This document shows, piece after piece, positions 7,114-14,522 of a DNA stretch of 16,834 nt; within the stretch, counting starts at the first letter, position 1, and each line of letters begins with the position of its first letter. The position numbers and the translations under genes are program-made. The stretch lies in NCBI GenBank assembly GCA_026387135.1, contig JAPLMH010000018.1, forward strand, positions 1-16,834, given 5' to 3'. This DNA comes from Candidatus Omnitrophota bacterium. Its GTDB lineage: Bacteria > Omnitrophota > Gorgyraeia > 2-01-FULL-45-10. Under the pieces are notes generated by a model. The model saw nothing but the letters and a program-made list of their open reading frames with translations, was not told the origin of the DNA and did no database searches.

Positions 7114-8784
7114 TTAGTCCTCAAGCTCCGTTACGCGCAGGACCTCTTCGGGCGTCGTCACGCCCATCTTCACCTTCGCTATGCCTGAATCGCGAAGCGT
7201 CTTAAAACCTAGCTCCTTTGCCTGCTTCGCGATCTGCGCGGACGACGCGTGCTTTAACATGAGCTCCTGCAGTTCTTCGGTCACCAGCATTATCTCGTAT
7301 ATGGCGGTCCTGCCCTTATATCCTATGAACTTGCAGCTTTCGCAGCCTTTGCCGTAATAAACTTTTGTATTCTTAAGATATGACGGCAGCGCGTCCTTAT
7401 TCTTCATCTCGGTCTTACAGTCGGGACATATCACCCTGACAAGCCTCTGCGATATGAAAGCGTTTACGCTCGAAGCTACGAGGTACGGCTCTATTCCTAT
7501 GTCCATGAGACGCGTTGCGCCGCTGGCGGAGTCGTTAGTATGCAAAGTTGAGAATATCAGATGGCCCGTCAGAGCCGTCCGGATAGCGAGCTCCGCCGTC
7601 TCGAGGTCCCGGATCTCTCCCACCATCATTATATCGGGATCGTGCCTTAATATGCTCCTTAAAGCGGCGGCAAATGTCAGGCCTATCTCCGGCTTCACCT
7701 GTATCTGCGTGATCCCGGGCAGTTCGTATTCAATAGGATCTTCTATGGTTATGATCTTCACGTCTTCGGTATTAAGTTTGCTTAAACAAGTATAGAGAGT
7801 GGTCGTCTTACCGCTGCCGGTCGGGCCGGTGAGAAGTATTATGCCGTGCGGCTTCTCCATTAGACCCTCTATGGCCTTGCGCTCTTCCGGGAATAACCCC
7901 AGATCGTCGAGATTAAATAGAAGATGTACGGGTAATATCCTTATGACTACATTCTCCCCATAGAGAGACGGTATTATCGATATTCTCAGGTCGACTTGCT
8001 TATCGCGCACTTTTATTATCGCGCGCCCGTCCTGCGGCAGACGGCGCTCCACGACATTCAGGTTCGACAATATCTTTATGCGCGAGACTATCGCCGGGTG
8101 CAGATATTTTATCTGCTCAGGCATCCGCATCTCATATAATATACCGTCGATACGCTGCCTCACGCGGACATTGTCGCGGTATACCTCTACGTGTATATCG
8201 GTCGCTCTGGCACCTACGGCCTCGGAAAGTATCTGGTTAACAAGTTTTATTACGGAGGCATCCTGCGCGGTCCTCTCGAGTTCCTCGATCTCCTCCCTCG
8301 GAGCCTTCTTGGTCTCTCCCTCTTTCGGTTCCTGCGTCATTATCTCTTCCACGGTCTCGGCGCCGATACCGTAGTAGATCCTTATGGAATCCATTATCTG
8401 GTCTTCAGGGGCGAGCACCCTCTCGACGTCATACCCCAAATGGAGCTTCAGATCTTCGACGAGCCATATGGCGAGCGGATCCGAGACCGCTATGGTGAGT
8501 TTATTATTCGTTATCGACAGAGGCATGAACTTGTAGTGAAGGACGAACTTCGCAGGCACCTTCTTGATGAGCTCGGGAGTTATGGGAATATCTTTAAGGT
8601 TCGGGTAGTACGGCAGGCAGAGCTGCTGGGCGAGCACCTCCAGGAGCTTCTCTTCGGTCACCATATTTAGGCGCACCAGCGTCTTGCCAAGTATCTCGCC
8701 GGATTTCTGGCTCTCTCTCAAAGCCTCTTCGAGCTGATCTTTAGTTATAAGCGACTTCTGTACTAAGAGATCTCCTATCTTCAT
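7114..8784 (-). CDS. gspE: T2SS assembly ATPase GspE
   Basis: 556 residues with the full secretion-ATPase layout: an N-terminal MshEN-type domain (about 1-150), the N2 domain (about 175-290) and the RecA-like C-terminal domain. Motifs are intact: Walker A GPTGSGKT (320-327), Asp box IITIEDPIEYE (344-354), Walker B with HDPDIMMVGEIRD (381-393) and His box TGHLIFSTLHTND (406-418). A zinc tetracysteine is formed by C453, C456, C481 and C484. The first MshEN repeat keeps the shape of the c-di-GMP motif, but its Arg is Lys2 and its Gln is Ser25, so ligand binding is doubtful. The enzyme powers pseudopilus assembly at the cytoplasmic face. The ATG overlaps the atpD stop codon (ATGA), so it is translated in coupling with the ATP synthase genes. 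Confidence 0.97.
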   Translation of the reverse strand: MKIGDLLVQKSLITKDQLEEALRESQKSGEILGKTLVRLNMVTEEKLLEVLAQQLCLPYYPNLKDIPITPELIKKVPAKFVLHYKFMPLSITNNKLTIAVSDPLAIWLVEDLKLHLGYDVERVLAPEDQIMDSIRIYYGIGAETVEEIMTQEPKEGETKKAPREEIEELERTAQDASVIKLVNQILSEAVGARATDIHVEVYRDNVRVRQRIDGILYEMRMPEQIKYLHPAIVSRIKILSNLNVVERRLPQDGRAIIKVRDKQVDLRISIIPSLYGENVVIRILPVHLLFNLDDLGLFPEERKAIEGLMEKPHGIILLTGPTGSGKTTTLYTCLSKLNTEDVKIITIEDPIEYELPGITQIQVKPEIGLTFAAALRSILRHDPDIMMVGEIRDLETAELAIRTALTGHLIFSTLHTNDSASGATRLMDIGIEPYLVASSVNAFISQRLVRVICPDCKTEMKNKDALPSYLKNTKVYYGKGCESCKFIGYKGRTAIYEIMLVTEELQELMLKHASSAQIAKQAKELGFKTLRDSGIAKVKMGVTTPEEVLRVTELED

Positions 8785-10175
8785 ATCAACGCTTCCTCAA
8801 TGGTGCCTATCATGTATAACTTCTCGTCCGGCTTCATATCGAGAACGCCGGAGATGATGCTCTCGCAGCCTTTGATCGTATTCTCTATAGTGACATAGGA
8901 CCCCTTCATGCCTGTATACGCCTCCGCCACGAAGAAGGATTGCGTCAGGAAGTTCTGCAGCTTCTTCGCGCGGTCGAAAATCACCCTCTCCTGCTTCGAC
9001 AGCTCTTCTTTCCCTACGATAGAGACTATGCGCTGCAGTTCATCGTACTTCTGGAAATGCCTTAAGACCTCCTGCGCTACCTCCAGATGCTTCTTGCCGA
9101 TTATTGAGGCATCCAAAAAACCTGAAGACGAATCGAGCGGATTTATCGCAGGATATATCCCTTTCTGCACGAAAGCGCGCGAAAGCGTTATTATTGAATC
9201 TAGATGCGTGAATATGGCTACAACGGCCGGATCCGTCAGGTCATCGGCGGGAACATATACGGCCTCCACCGACGTGATACTCGCTCCTTCACGTGACCTG
9301 ATGCGCTCGTGGAACTGGCTTATCTCCGTGGTAAGGGTCGGCTGATACCCGGTCTCCGACGGAATTCTCCCCAATAGAGCCGAAAGCTCGCAGCCCGCCT
9401 GCGCGAAACGGAATACGTTATCCATGAAGAAGAGCACATCTTCGCCCTCGTCCTGCAGCGACTCCGCCAATGTAACCCCCGTATTCGCGGCCTCGAACCT
9501 CGCTCCGGGAGATTCGTTCATCTGTCCGAAGACGAGACATGAGCGTTCCAATAGTCCGGTCCTCACAAATTCGTAATAGAGCTCGTTGCCTTCCCTGATA
9601 CGCTCTCCGACGCCCGCGAAGACGCAAGCCCCGTGCCTTTTGGTTATGATGTTGTGAATTATCTCCAGTATGAGTACGCTCTTCCCCAGGCCTGCGCCTC
9701 CTATGATGCCGGTCTTTGAGCCCTTGATCAGGGGAAAGAGAAGGTCTATGATCTTTATGCCGGTCTCCATGATCTCATATTTTGAGTCGAGCTTGTTCTC
9801 GTCGGAACGTATGACTTCCGACTTCGTCTTTTTACGTATCGGAACTAGCCTGGAATTATTCACGGGACCCTTGCCGTCGATAGGCTGTCCAAGGACATTC
9901 ACTATGCGGCCGAATATGTTCTTTGCATGCGGTACGGTGAGGTACTCTCCCGAAGACTCTACCACGGAATTACGCTGTATGCCGTACGTGGGCGCAAGAG
10001 ATATGCAGCGGCAGACATTTTCGTCCCTGTGTTCCACGGCCTCGAGGACGACAGGTTTACCCTCGCATGTATCCAGGCTCATCACCTCGTATATCGCCGG
10101 CATCGAATCGTGGTTCTCGAACTGCACATCGACTACCGGCCCTGATACCGCTATGACCCTGCCTTTATTCGTCAT
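8781..10175 (-). CDS. atpD: F-type ATPase subunit beta
   Basis: 464 residues, normal for a catalytic beta subunit. Catalytic features are intact: P-loop GGAGLGKS (159-166, Ser in place of the usual Thr), catalytic Glu191 in GVGERIREGN, Walker B FFMDNVFRF with Asp252, AVYVPADDLTDP (305-316) and adenine-pocket Tyr341 in GIYPAINPLDS. Arg226 in PGARFEAA is kept. The DELSEED segment that contacts gamma is altered to KEELSKQ (389-395), which has lost most of its acidic residues. The protein is clearly of the F-type beta family and should hydrolyse or synthesise ATP. It is last in the ATPase cluster, sharing ATGA junctions with both atpG and gspE. Confidence 0.97.
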   Translation of the reverse strand: MTNKGRVIAVSGPVVDVQFENHDSMPAIYEVMSLDTCEGKPVVLEAVEHRDENVCRCISLAPTYGIQRNSVVESSGEYLTVPHAKNIFGRIVNVLGQPIDGKGPVNNSRLVPIRKKTKSEVIRSDENKLDSKYEIMETGIKIIDLLFPLIKGSKTGIIGGAGLGKSVLILEIIHNIITKRHGACVFAGVGERIREGNELYYEFVRTGLLERSCLVFGQMNESPGARFEAANTGVTLAESLQDEGEDVLFFMDNVFRFAQAGCELSALLGRIPSETGYQPTLTTEISQFHERIRSREGASITSVEAVYVPADDLTDPAVVAIFTHLDSIITLSRAFVQKGIYPAINPLDSSSGFLDASIIGKKHLEVAQEVLRHFQKYDELQRIVSIVGKEELSKQERVIFDRAKKLQNFLTQSFFVAEAYTGMKGSYVTIENTIKGCESIISGVLDMKPDEKLYMIGTIEEALI

Positions 10176-11026
10176 GACTTTAACCCCAACCTTGCGCTCA
10201 ATATCTCTCTTATCGTAGTATCCGCCGCGGCATGGATATGTTTAAAATATTGCAAAGATAGCTGCTGCTTCATGCGGACAAGCTCCTGCTCACTACCCTC
10301 CAGGTGCATGAGCCTGGCGCCAAACTCCGAGAACTTGCTCGCCCAGAATATATTGTAGAGCGCCACGTTCAACCATAGATGCACAAGCCCCTCAGCCACG
10401 CTCTCCACAGAAGGCTCTATGATCAACTCCTCGTCTATTATGGGCCGTGTGCCGTCGGATATCACGCTCTCCCTGAAAGGAAGAAGCTCTGCCGTGCTCA
10501 CCTTCCATGAACCCACATTTGACGATTCCGGATAGACCACGACCGCTGTGCCAAATCTCTTTTCGAGGAAACCTTTTATCATATGCCTCTTGAGCCCCGC
10601 TATCTCCGGAGGCTTGATATCTTCGCTGATGCCGGGAAATGCCGTGAACGTCTCGTTCCTGTCTTCAAAAAAGTTGGCCCCCCGCTCGCCCAACACCACG
10701 ATCTCGTCGTCGGCCCTTACCTTCTGATCGAGCGCCGTATTTATAATAAATGTGTTAAGCTCACCGACAAATCCATCGTCCGAAGTTATCGCGATTATGC
10801 ATGACGGAAGGTTCTTGTCTCCGTTAAATAGCGGATTCTTTACGGAGCCTTTTTCCGCGATTGTTCTGAAACAGTCCTGAAGCATAGAAAAAAGCTTATC
10901 CGATGCGCGGGCTTTCGTCTGAAACTCACGCAGCTGTATCGCGCTGCCGGTCTTCATCGTCTCTATGATCGAGCCCAAGCTCTTATTCAGGTCAAGATCC
11001 TGTTTTAATTCAGCGAGCGGTATCAT
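10172..11026 (-). CDS. atpG: F-type ATPase subunit gamma (divergent)
   Basis: 284 residues, the expected gamma length. The N-terminal helix (LAELKQDLDLNKSLGSIIETM) and C-terminal helix (FSEFGARLMHLEGSEQELV, then SLQYFKHIHAAADTTIREIL) form the coiled-coil shaft. The conserved TSDRGLCGGLN segment is replaced by TSDDGFVGELN (about 81-91). Gamma is the central stalk that couples rotation of the c ring to the catalytic sites. The start lies inside the end of atpA (17-bp overlap). Sequence is much less conserved than in alpha and beta, as is usual for gamma, but the terminal helices and position make the call secure. Confidence 0.93.
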   Translation of the reverse strand: MIPLAELKQDLDLNKSLGSIIETMKTGSAIQLREFQTKARASDKLFSMLQDCFRTIAEKGSVKNPLFNGDKNLPSCIIAITSDDGFVGELNTFIINTALDQKVRADDEIVVLGERGANFFEDRNETFTAFPGISEDIKPPEIAGLKRHMIKGFLEKRFGTAVVVYPESSNVGSWKVSTAELLPFRESVISDGTRPIIDEELIIEPSVESVAEGLVHLWLNVALYNIFWASKFSEFGARLMHLEGSEQELVRMKQQLSLQYFKHIHAAADTTIREILSARLGLKS

Positions 11027-12503
11027 TTTTACTGTCCTGTTTACTGTCCTGGAAAAAGTTTATCAGCGCTTTATCGAGCGCCCCCCTGATCTCGTCGGTC
11101 AGCTCCTGTTCCTTCTCTATCTTATCTACTAGCGTCGGATTAGTATTGCAGATAAAGGAGAAGAACTCTTTCTTGAATGTCTTCAAGAGCTCCGGCTTGA
11201 GTATCTCGAGCACCTTCTTTTTGAAAGCGTAAAAGAGCACTATCTCTTCAGCCAGGCTTAACGGCTTACCGTTCTCCTGTATCAAAAGCTCTCTCAATGT
11301 CTCGCCGCGTTTTATATCGCTCATAGCTTCCTTGGAGAGCTTCGTTCTCAGCCGAGTCAGCCTCTGCAATTCGCGATACTGCGCGTACTGCAGCCTCAGG
11401 CCCGAACTTGCAAAGCGCATTGCTCCGGACTGGACCTTGCTGCCGATACGCGAAACGGATAACCCGAGATCTATAGCGGGCTTGAAGCCTTCAAAGAATA
11501 GGTTTGAGCTCAAATAGACCTGACCGTCGGTCATGGAGACGAGGTTCGACTGGATGTATCCTGTTATATCGCCCTGCAGAGTATTCACTATCGGCAAAAA
11601 TGTCATAGTGCCTGCGCCAAGTCCTGCGCGCAGCCTGCCGGCGCGTTCCATCAGCTGTGAATGCACATAAAATATATCACCGGGATACGCCTCTCTGCCG
11701 GGCGGCCGTTCCATCAGAAGCGATATCTGCCTGTATGCCCATGCATGTTTTGTAAGATCGTCGAATACTACCAGGGAGTCCTTGCCGTTGAACATGAAAT
11801 ATTCGCCAAGGCTCGCCGCGGTATAAGGCACCAGATACTGCTCGGCCGGAGTGCTCGAGGCGGTGGCGCATACCACTATGGTATAGGATAGGGCGCCTTT
11901 CTCGTTCAGTAGGTTCATCGTCTTCTTAAGGGCTGAATAACTTCCGCCTATGTAGCAGTAGACGCATACGACATTCCTGCCTTTTTGGCTGAGTATGGCG
12001 TCGATAGCTATGCTCGTCTTGCCGGTCTGGCGGTCGCCTATGATGAGCTCTCTCTGTCCCTTGCCTATGGGTATAACAAGATCGAGTATCTTCGTCCCGG
12101 TATGAAGCGGCACGGTTATCGGCTCCCTCTCCATTACGCCAAGCGCCTCCCGAAATACCGGATAATGATCGGTCGCGGTTATGGCACCTTTGCCGTCTAC
12201 TGGCCTGGCCAGGCAATCGACCACCCTGCCTGCAAAATTATCTCCTACCGGCACGCTCAATAACTCCGAGCGGCTCGTCACGGTGTCGCCCATATTGATG
12301 AGGCTGTCGTCGCCTAGCACGATGATGAGGACCTCTTCGAGGTTGAAGCCCATCACCATGCCTTTAGAACCGCGGCTGAACTCTACAAGCTGCCCGAATA
12401 TGCAGGAGGGTAGCCCGGAGACCTTTACGATGCCCTGTTTCAGCTCCTTCACTACGCCCACTTCGCGTATATCGAGGCTGGCAATACTCGTTTTTGATGC
12501 CAT
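11010..12503 (-). CDS. atpA: F-type ATPase subunit alpha
   Basis: 497 residues. The non-catalytic nucleotide site has GDRQTGKT at 156-163. Family segments include PPGREAYPGDIFYVHS (267-282), SMTDGQVYLSSNLF, and the arginine finger R352 in LSVSRIGSK that reaches into the beta active site. The usual GQK motif after strand 4 reads GGS (186-188). Aligned on EVGVVKELKQGIVKVSGL, the protein has only about 15 residues before the first beta strand, roughly 13 fewer than E. coli alpha, so the N-terminal helix that normally binds delta is missing or very short. The ATG overlaps the atpF stop by one base (TAATG). It forms the catalytic hexamer with beta. Confidence 0.97.
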   Translation of the reverse strand: MASKTSIASLDIREVGVVKELKQGIVKVSGLPSCIFGQLVEFSRGSKGMVMGFNLEEVLIIVLGDDSLINMGDTVTSRSELLSVPVGDNFAGRVVDCLARPVDGKGAITATDHYPVFREALGVMEREPITVPLHTGTKILDLVIPIGKGQRELIIGDRQTGKTSIAIDAILSQKGRNVVCVYCYIGGSYSALKKTMNLLNEKGALSYTIVVCATASSTPAEQYLVPYTAASLGEYFMFNGKDSLVVFDDLTKHAWAYRQISLLMERPPGREAYPGDIFYVHSQLMERAGRLRAGLGAGTMTFLPIVNTLQGDITGYIQSNLVSMTDGQVYLSSNLFFEGFKPAIDLGLSVSRIGSKVQSGAMRFASSGLRLQYAQYRELQRLTRLRTKLSKEAMSDIKRGETLRELLIQENGKPLSLAEEIVLFYAFKKKVLEILKPELLKTFKKEFFSFICNTNPTLVDKIEKEQELTDEIRGALDKALINFFQDSKQDSKNDTAR

Positions 12504-13228
12504 TATATCCTGTCTTTTTTTATCATCGGTAGGGCTTTGCGCAGCTTATTGCTTAAACTTCCGTCTATCTCCAAGGCACCCAGCTGTATGATAAGCCCCA
12601 TTATAAGGCCTTTGCTCTTCTCTTCCGTTATGGTCACGTCCGAACCCATCTTTGCACAGAGCGCCTTCTTAAGCCTATCCTTCTCTTTTTCCGTCAGAGG
12701 GAGACTGGTCATGATCTTGGCCTTGTTCGTCTTCACAGAGAACTTGCTCTTCTCCAGCTTCTCAACATCCTCTATCAGTTCGTCTATAAAGTGCCTCTGC
12801 ATCTGGTCTTTGCCTTTTTCGGTAAAGGTACGCTCTATCAGTTTCATCGAGATCTGCATGGCATCGGCTTCAACGCCTTGAGTCAACTTGACCTTTAACT
12901 TTTCAAGCTCCTCCTGGCCGCGGGCGAAGACCTTCTTCTCCTGGCGTTTCGCGTCTTCCTCGGCGCCGCCCCTCATGGACTCTATCTCTTTCTTTGCCTG
13001 CTCCACCAAAGTCCTGGCCTCCGCCTTGCCCTTATCTATCTCGGCCTGGCGGTCGCTCTTGGCCTTATCCAGCTCCTCTTTAAGCTGATTTTCACGCATT
13101 AAGGTTTCGTTCTGGAGTTTCTTTAATCTCTTCAGGGCGGAATCGAGGTGGCGGGAGAATAACATTTTTAAGAGCAACGCGAGCGCTATAAAGGTGATGA
13201 TCTGCAGTGCAATAAGCTGGGATAGCAT
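12503..13228 (-). CDS. atpF: F-type ATPase b-delta fusion subunit (peripheral stalk)
   Basis: 241 residues, longer than a normal b subunit (about 160). Residues 3-23 form a single membrane helix, and 28-120 are a long charged coiled coil with many Lys/Glu repeats, typical of b. Residues about 168-237 match the C-terminal domain of delta (OSCP): TSLPLTEKEKDRLKKAL, then KGLIMGLIIQLGALEIDGSL and NKLRKAL. The delta N-terminal six-helix domain, which normally caps the alpha N-termini, is absent, and no separate atpH exists in the window. The peripheral stalk holds the alpha/beta hexamer still while the rotor turns. A Shine-Dalgarno AAGAAGGGA precedes the ATG by 8 nt. b-delta fusions are known (for example in mycobacteria, which retain a full delta), so the reduced form here is notable. 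Confidence 0.9.
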   Translation of the reverse strand: MLSQLIALQIITFIALALLLKMLFSRHLDSALKRLKKLQNETLMRENQLKEELDKAKSDRQAEIDKGKAEARTLVEQAKKEIESMRGGAEEDAKRQEKKVFARGQEELEKLKVKLTQGVEADAMQISMKLIERTFTEKGKDQMQRHFIDELIEDVEKLEKSKFSVKTNKAKIMTSLPLTEKEKDRLKKALCAKMGSDVTITEEKSKGLIMGLIIQLGALEIDGSLSNKLRKALPMIKKDRI

Positions 13229-13249
13229 GATTAAGATCCCTTCTTTACG

Positions 13250-13462
13250 TTACTTGAATATATTAAACACCATAAGTATCGCGAGCACAGCTATCGCCTC
13301 CGCGAATATGAACGCTATTATCATAGCCGACAGTATCCTGGCGGAAGCCGAAGGGTTCCTGCCCACGGCCTTGACTGCCGAACTGCCGACGAGCGCAATG
13401 ACCACGGCGGGCCCGAATGTGCTCAGGAACATTATTATTATTATAGTAAGGTTGCGCAGCAT
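13250..13462 (-). CDS. atpE: F-type ATPase subunit c (rotor ring)
   Basis: 70 residues forming two membrane helices around a polar loop (AVGRNPSA, about 31-38). The outer helix has the ion-binding carboxylate in IFAEAIAVLAI (Glu54). Aligned without gaps to the sodium-binding c subunit of Ilyobacter, the Gln32 position is Ile and the Ser66/Thr67 positions are Ala and Ile, so the sodium ligands are missing and protons are the predicted ion. The inner helix has lost most of the GxGxGxG packing motif (GPAVVIALVG). The gene is between atpC (2 bp away) and atpF. No subunit a gene, which must form the ion half-channels, lies beside it. Confidence 0.95.
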   Translation of the reverse strand: MLRNLTIIIIMFLSTFGPAVVIALVGSSAVKAVGRNPSASARILSAMIIAFIFAEAIAVLAILMVFNIFK

Positions 13463-13464
13463 TC

Positions 13465-13704
13465 TTAAGCCACCTCCGCCATTATCTTGAGCGTATCGCC
13501 TTCCATATGGGCTATTCCGTCTGTTATAGGGATCGATTTGACTTTGCGGTTGGAAATCACTCTGACCGCGCCCTTCGTGAGGCGGCAGACGATCGGCTGG
13601 TGAAAATTCATTAACGACAGTTCTCCCTCGTCGCCGGGAAGAACCACCTCTTCGGCCTCTGCGGAGTAAACCTCTTCAAAAACAGTATTTATGTATACTC
13701 TCAT
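13465..13704 (-). CDS. atpC: F-type ATPase subunit epsilon, short form
   Basis: 79 residues. It matches only the N-terminal beta-sandwich domain of epsilon: EVVLPGDEGELSLMNFHQPIV (about 20-40), followed by strands ending IAHMEGDTLKI. The C-terminal helical hairpin, which in many bacteria folds up against gamma and inhibits ATP hydrolysis, is absent because the stop comes directly after the sandwich. The ATG immediately follows the stop codon of the peptidase gene (TAAATG) and has no clear Shine-Dalgarno of its own, pointing to coupled translation. Epsilon joins the foot of gamma to the c ring. Its place at the head of the cluster, before c, is unlike the usual gamma-beta-epsilon order. Confidence 0.88.
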   Translation of the reverse strand: MRVYINTVFEEVYSAEAEEVVLPGDEGELSLMNFHQPIVCRLTKGAVRVISNRKVKSIPITDGIAHMEGDTLKIMAEVA

Positions 13705-14520
13705 TTATGAGACGGGGGCCGATCCTTCCTGTAAAAGAAACTCACGCCATTTCTCATTCATCTCGGAAAGGTCTTTAAACTTATATACTTCCTTGAGAGA
13801 TAACTCCCAGTTCTTATTATCCCTTAACTTTCTGCAATAATCAACAAATTTTTCCCTGCCGTATTTCTGCAGGAGGAACTCTATCACGCTCGCCGACTCG
13901 GCGTAGAATACTCCCGGCATCACGAGCCCTTCCTTGACTATTCTGGTGAGCTTGGGAAGCGGTATAAATATCTCCGATTTCGCAAGCGATCTGGCGAGGA
14001 ATAGGTATTGACTTCTCTGGTTATTCTCCATAAGAGAGGCCACTCCCTCATCAAGCCATAAAGGTAACCCCACCTTATACCCCACGAACTCCCTGAATAT
14101 GAGATGCGCCATCTCATGCGGCAAGATAGTATCCAGGAACTTCTCTCTGCGGATGAACGTCCTTATGGTGCGTTCTTTTACATATGCGGTCGCCCCGGAC
14201 CATTCGGGCTGACCGGTGGAGTCATAATACTCCTTCGCTGTCACATAGAGGTATATCTTGCAGGCCTTCTCCCATGTCCAGAAGTCAAATCTCCTGAAAC
14301 CGAGCTCCTCGGTGATATTTTCATAGTATCTTTCGGCATACTGCAGGACCTCATTCACGTAGTCGTTCGATTCCGTGCTCTTATAATATACGGTAAAATG
14401 CGTGCTCTGCTTTTTATCCCAAAAAGACTCTTCGAGCGTGGCGGCATTCGTCACGCCGCATAAAAAAAGCGCCGCAGCAAATACGACCGCCGCGGCCTTT
14501 ATCGAATATCTTATTTTCAT
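13705..14520 (-). CDS. Secreted gluzincin metallopeptidase, peptidase MA-like
   Basis: 271 residues. A Sec signal peptide is clear: MKIRYSIK, a hydrophobic run, then VTNA|ATLEE with a cleavage site near residue 26. The zinc site is HEMAH (H135, E136, H139), and a third ligand is probably E158 in LWLDEGVASLME about 19 residues later, the spacing and context of the peptidase MA-like/gluzincin family. The lead-in FTVYYKST is also typical of these domains. The product should be a periplasmic or exported zinc protease. The gene sits 2 bp after the upstream membrane-protein gene and abuts atpC, so it is part of the operon. Its substrate is unknown. No prodomain or anchoring segment is visible beyond the signal peptide. 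Confidence 0.85.
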   Translation of the reverse strand: MKIRYSIKAAAVVFAAALFLCGVTNAATLEESFWDKKQSTHFTVYYKSTESNDYVNEVLQYAERYYENITEELGFRRFDFWTWEKACKIYLYVTAKEYYDSTGQPEWSGATAYVKERTIRTFIRREKFLDTILPHEMAHLIFREFVGYKVGLPLWLDEGVASLMENNQRSQYLFLARSLAKSEIFIPLPKLTRIVKEGLVMPGVFYAESASVIEFLLQKYGREKFVDYCRKLRDNKNWELSLKEVYKFKDLSEMNEKWREFLLQEGSAPVS

Positions 14521-14522
14521 GC

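Noticed and set aside
7114..8784. c-di-GMP binding by the GspE N-domain
   Set aside because: The MshEN shape is present, but the first repeat has Lys for Arg and Ser for the key Gln, so I do not claim ligand binding.
13250..13462. Sodium-specific c subunit
   Set aside because: Residues at the Gln32, Ser66 and Thr67 positions of the sodium-type ring are Ile, Ala and Ile, leaving only the carboxylate.
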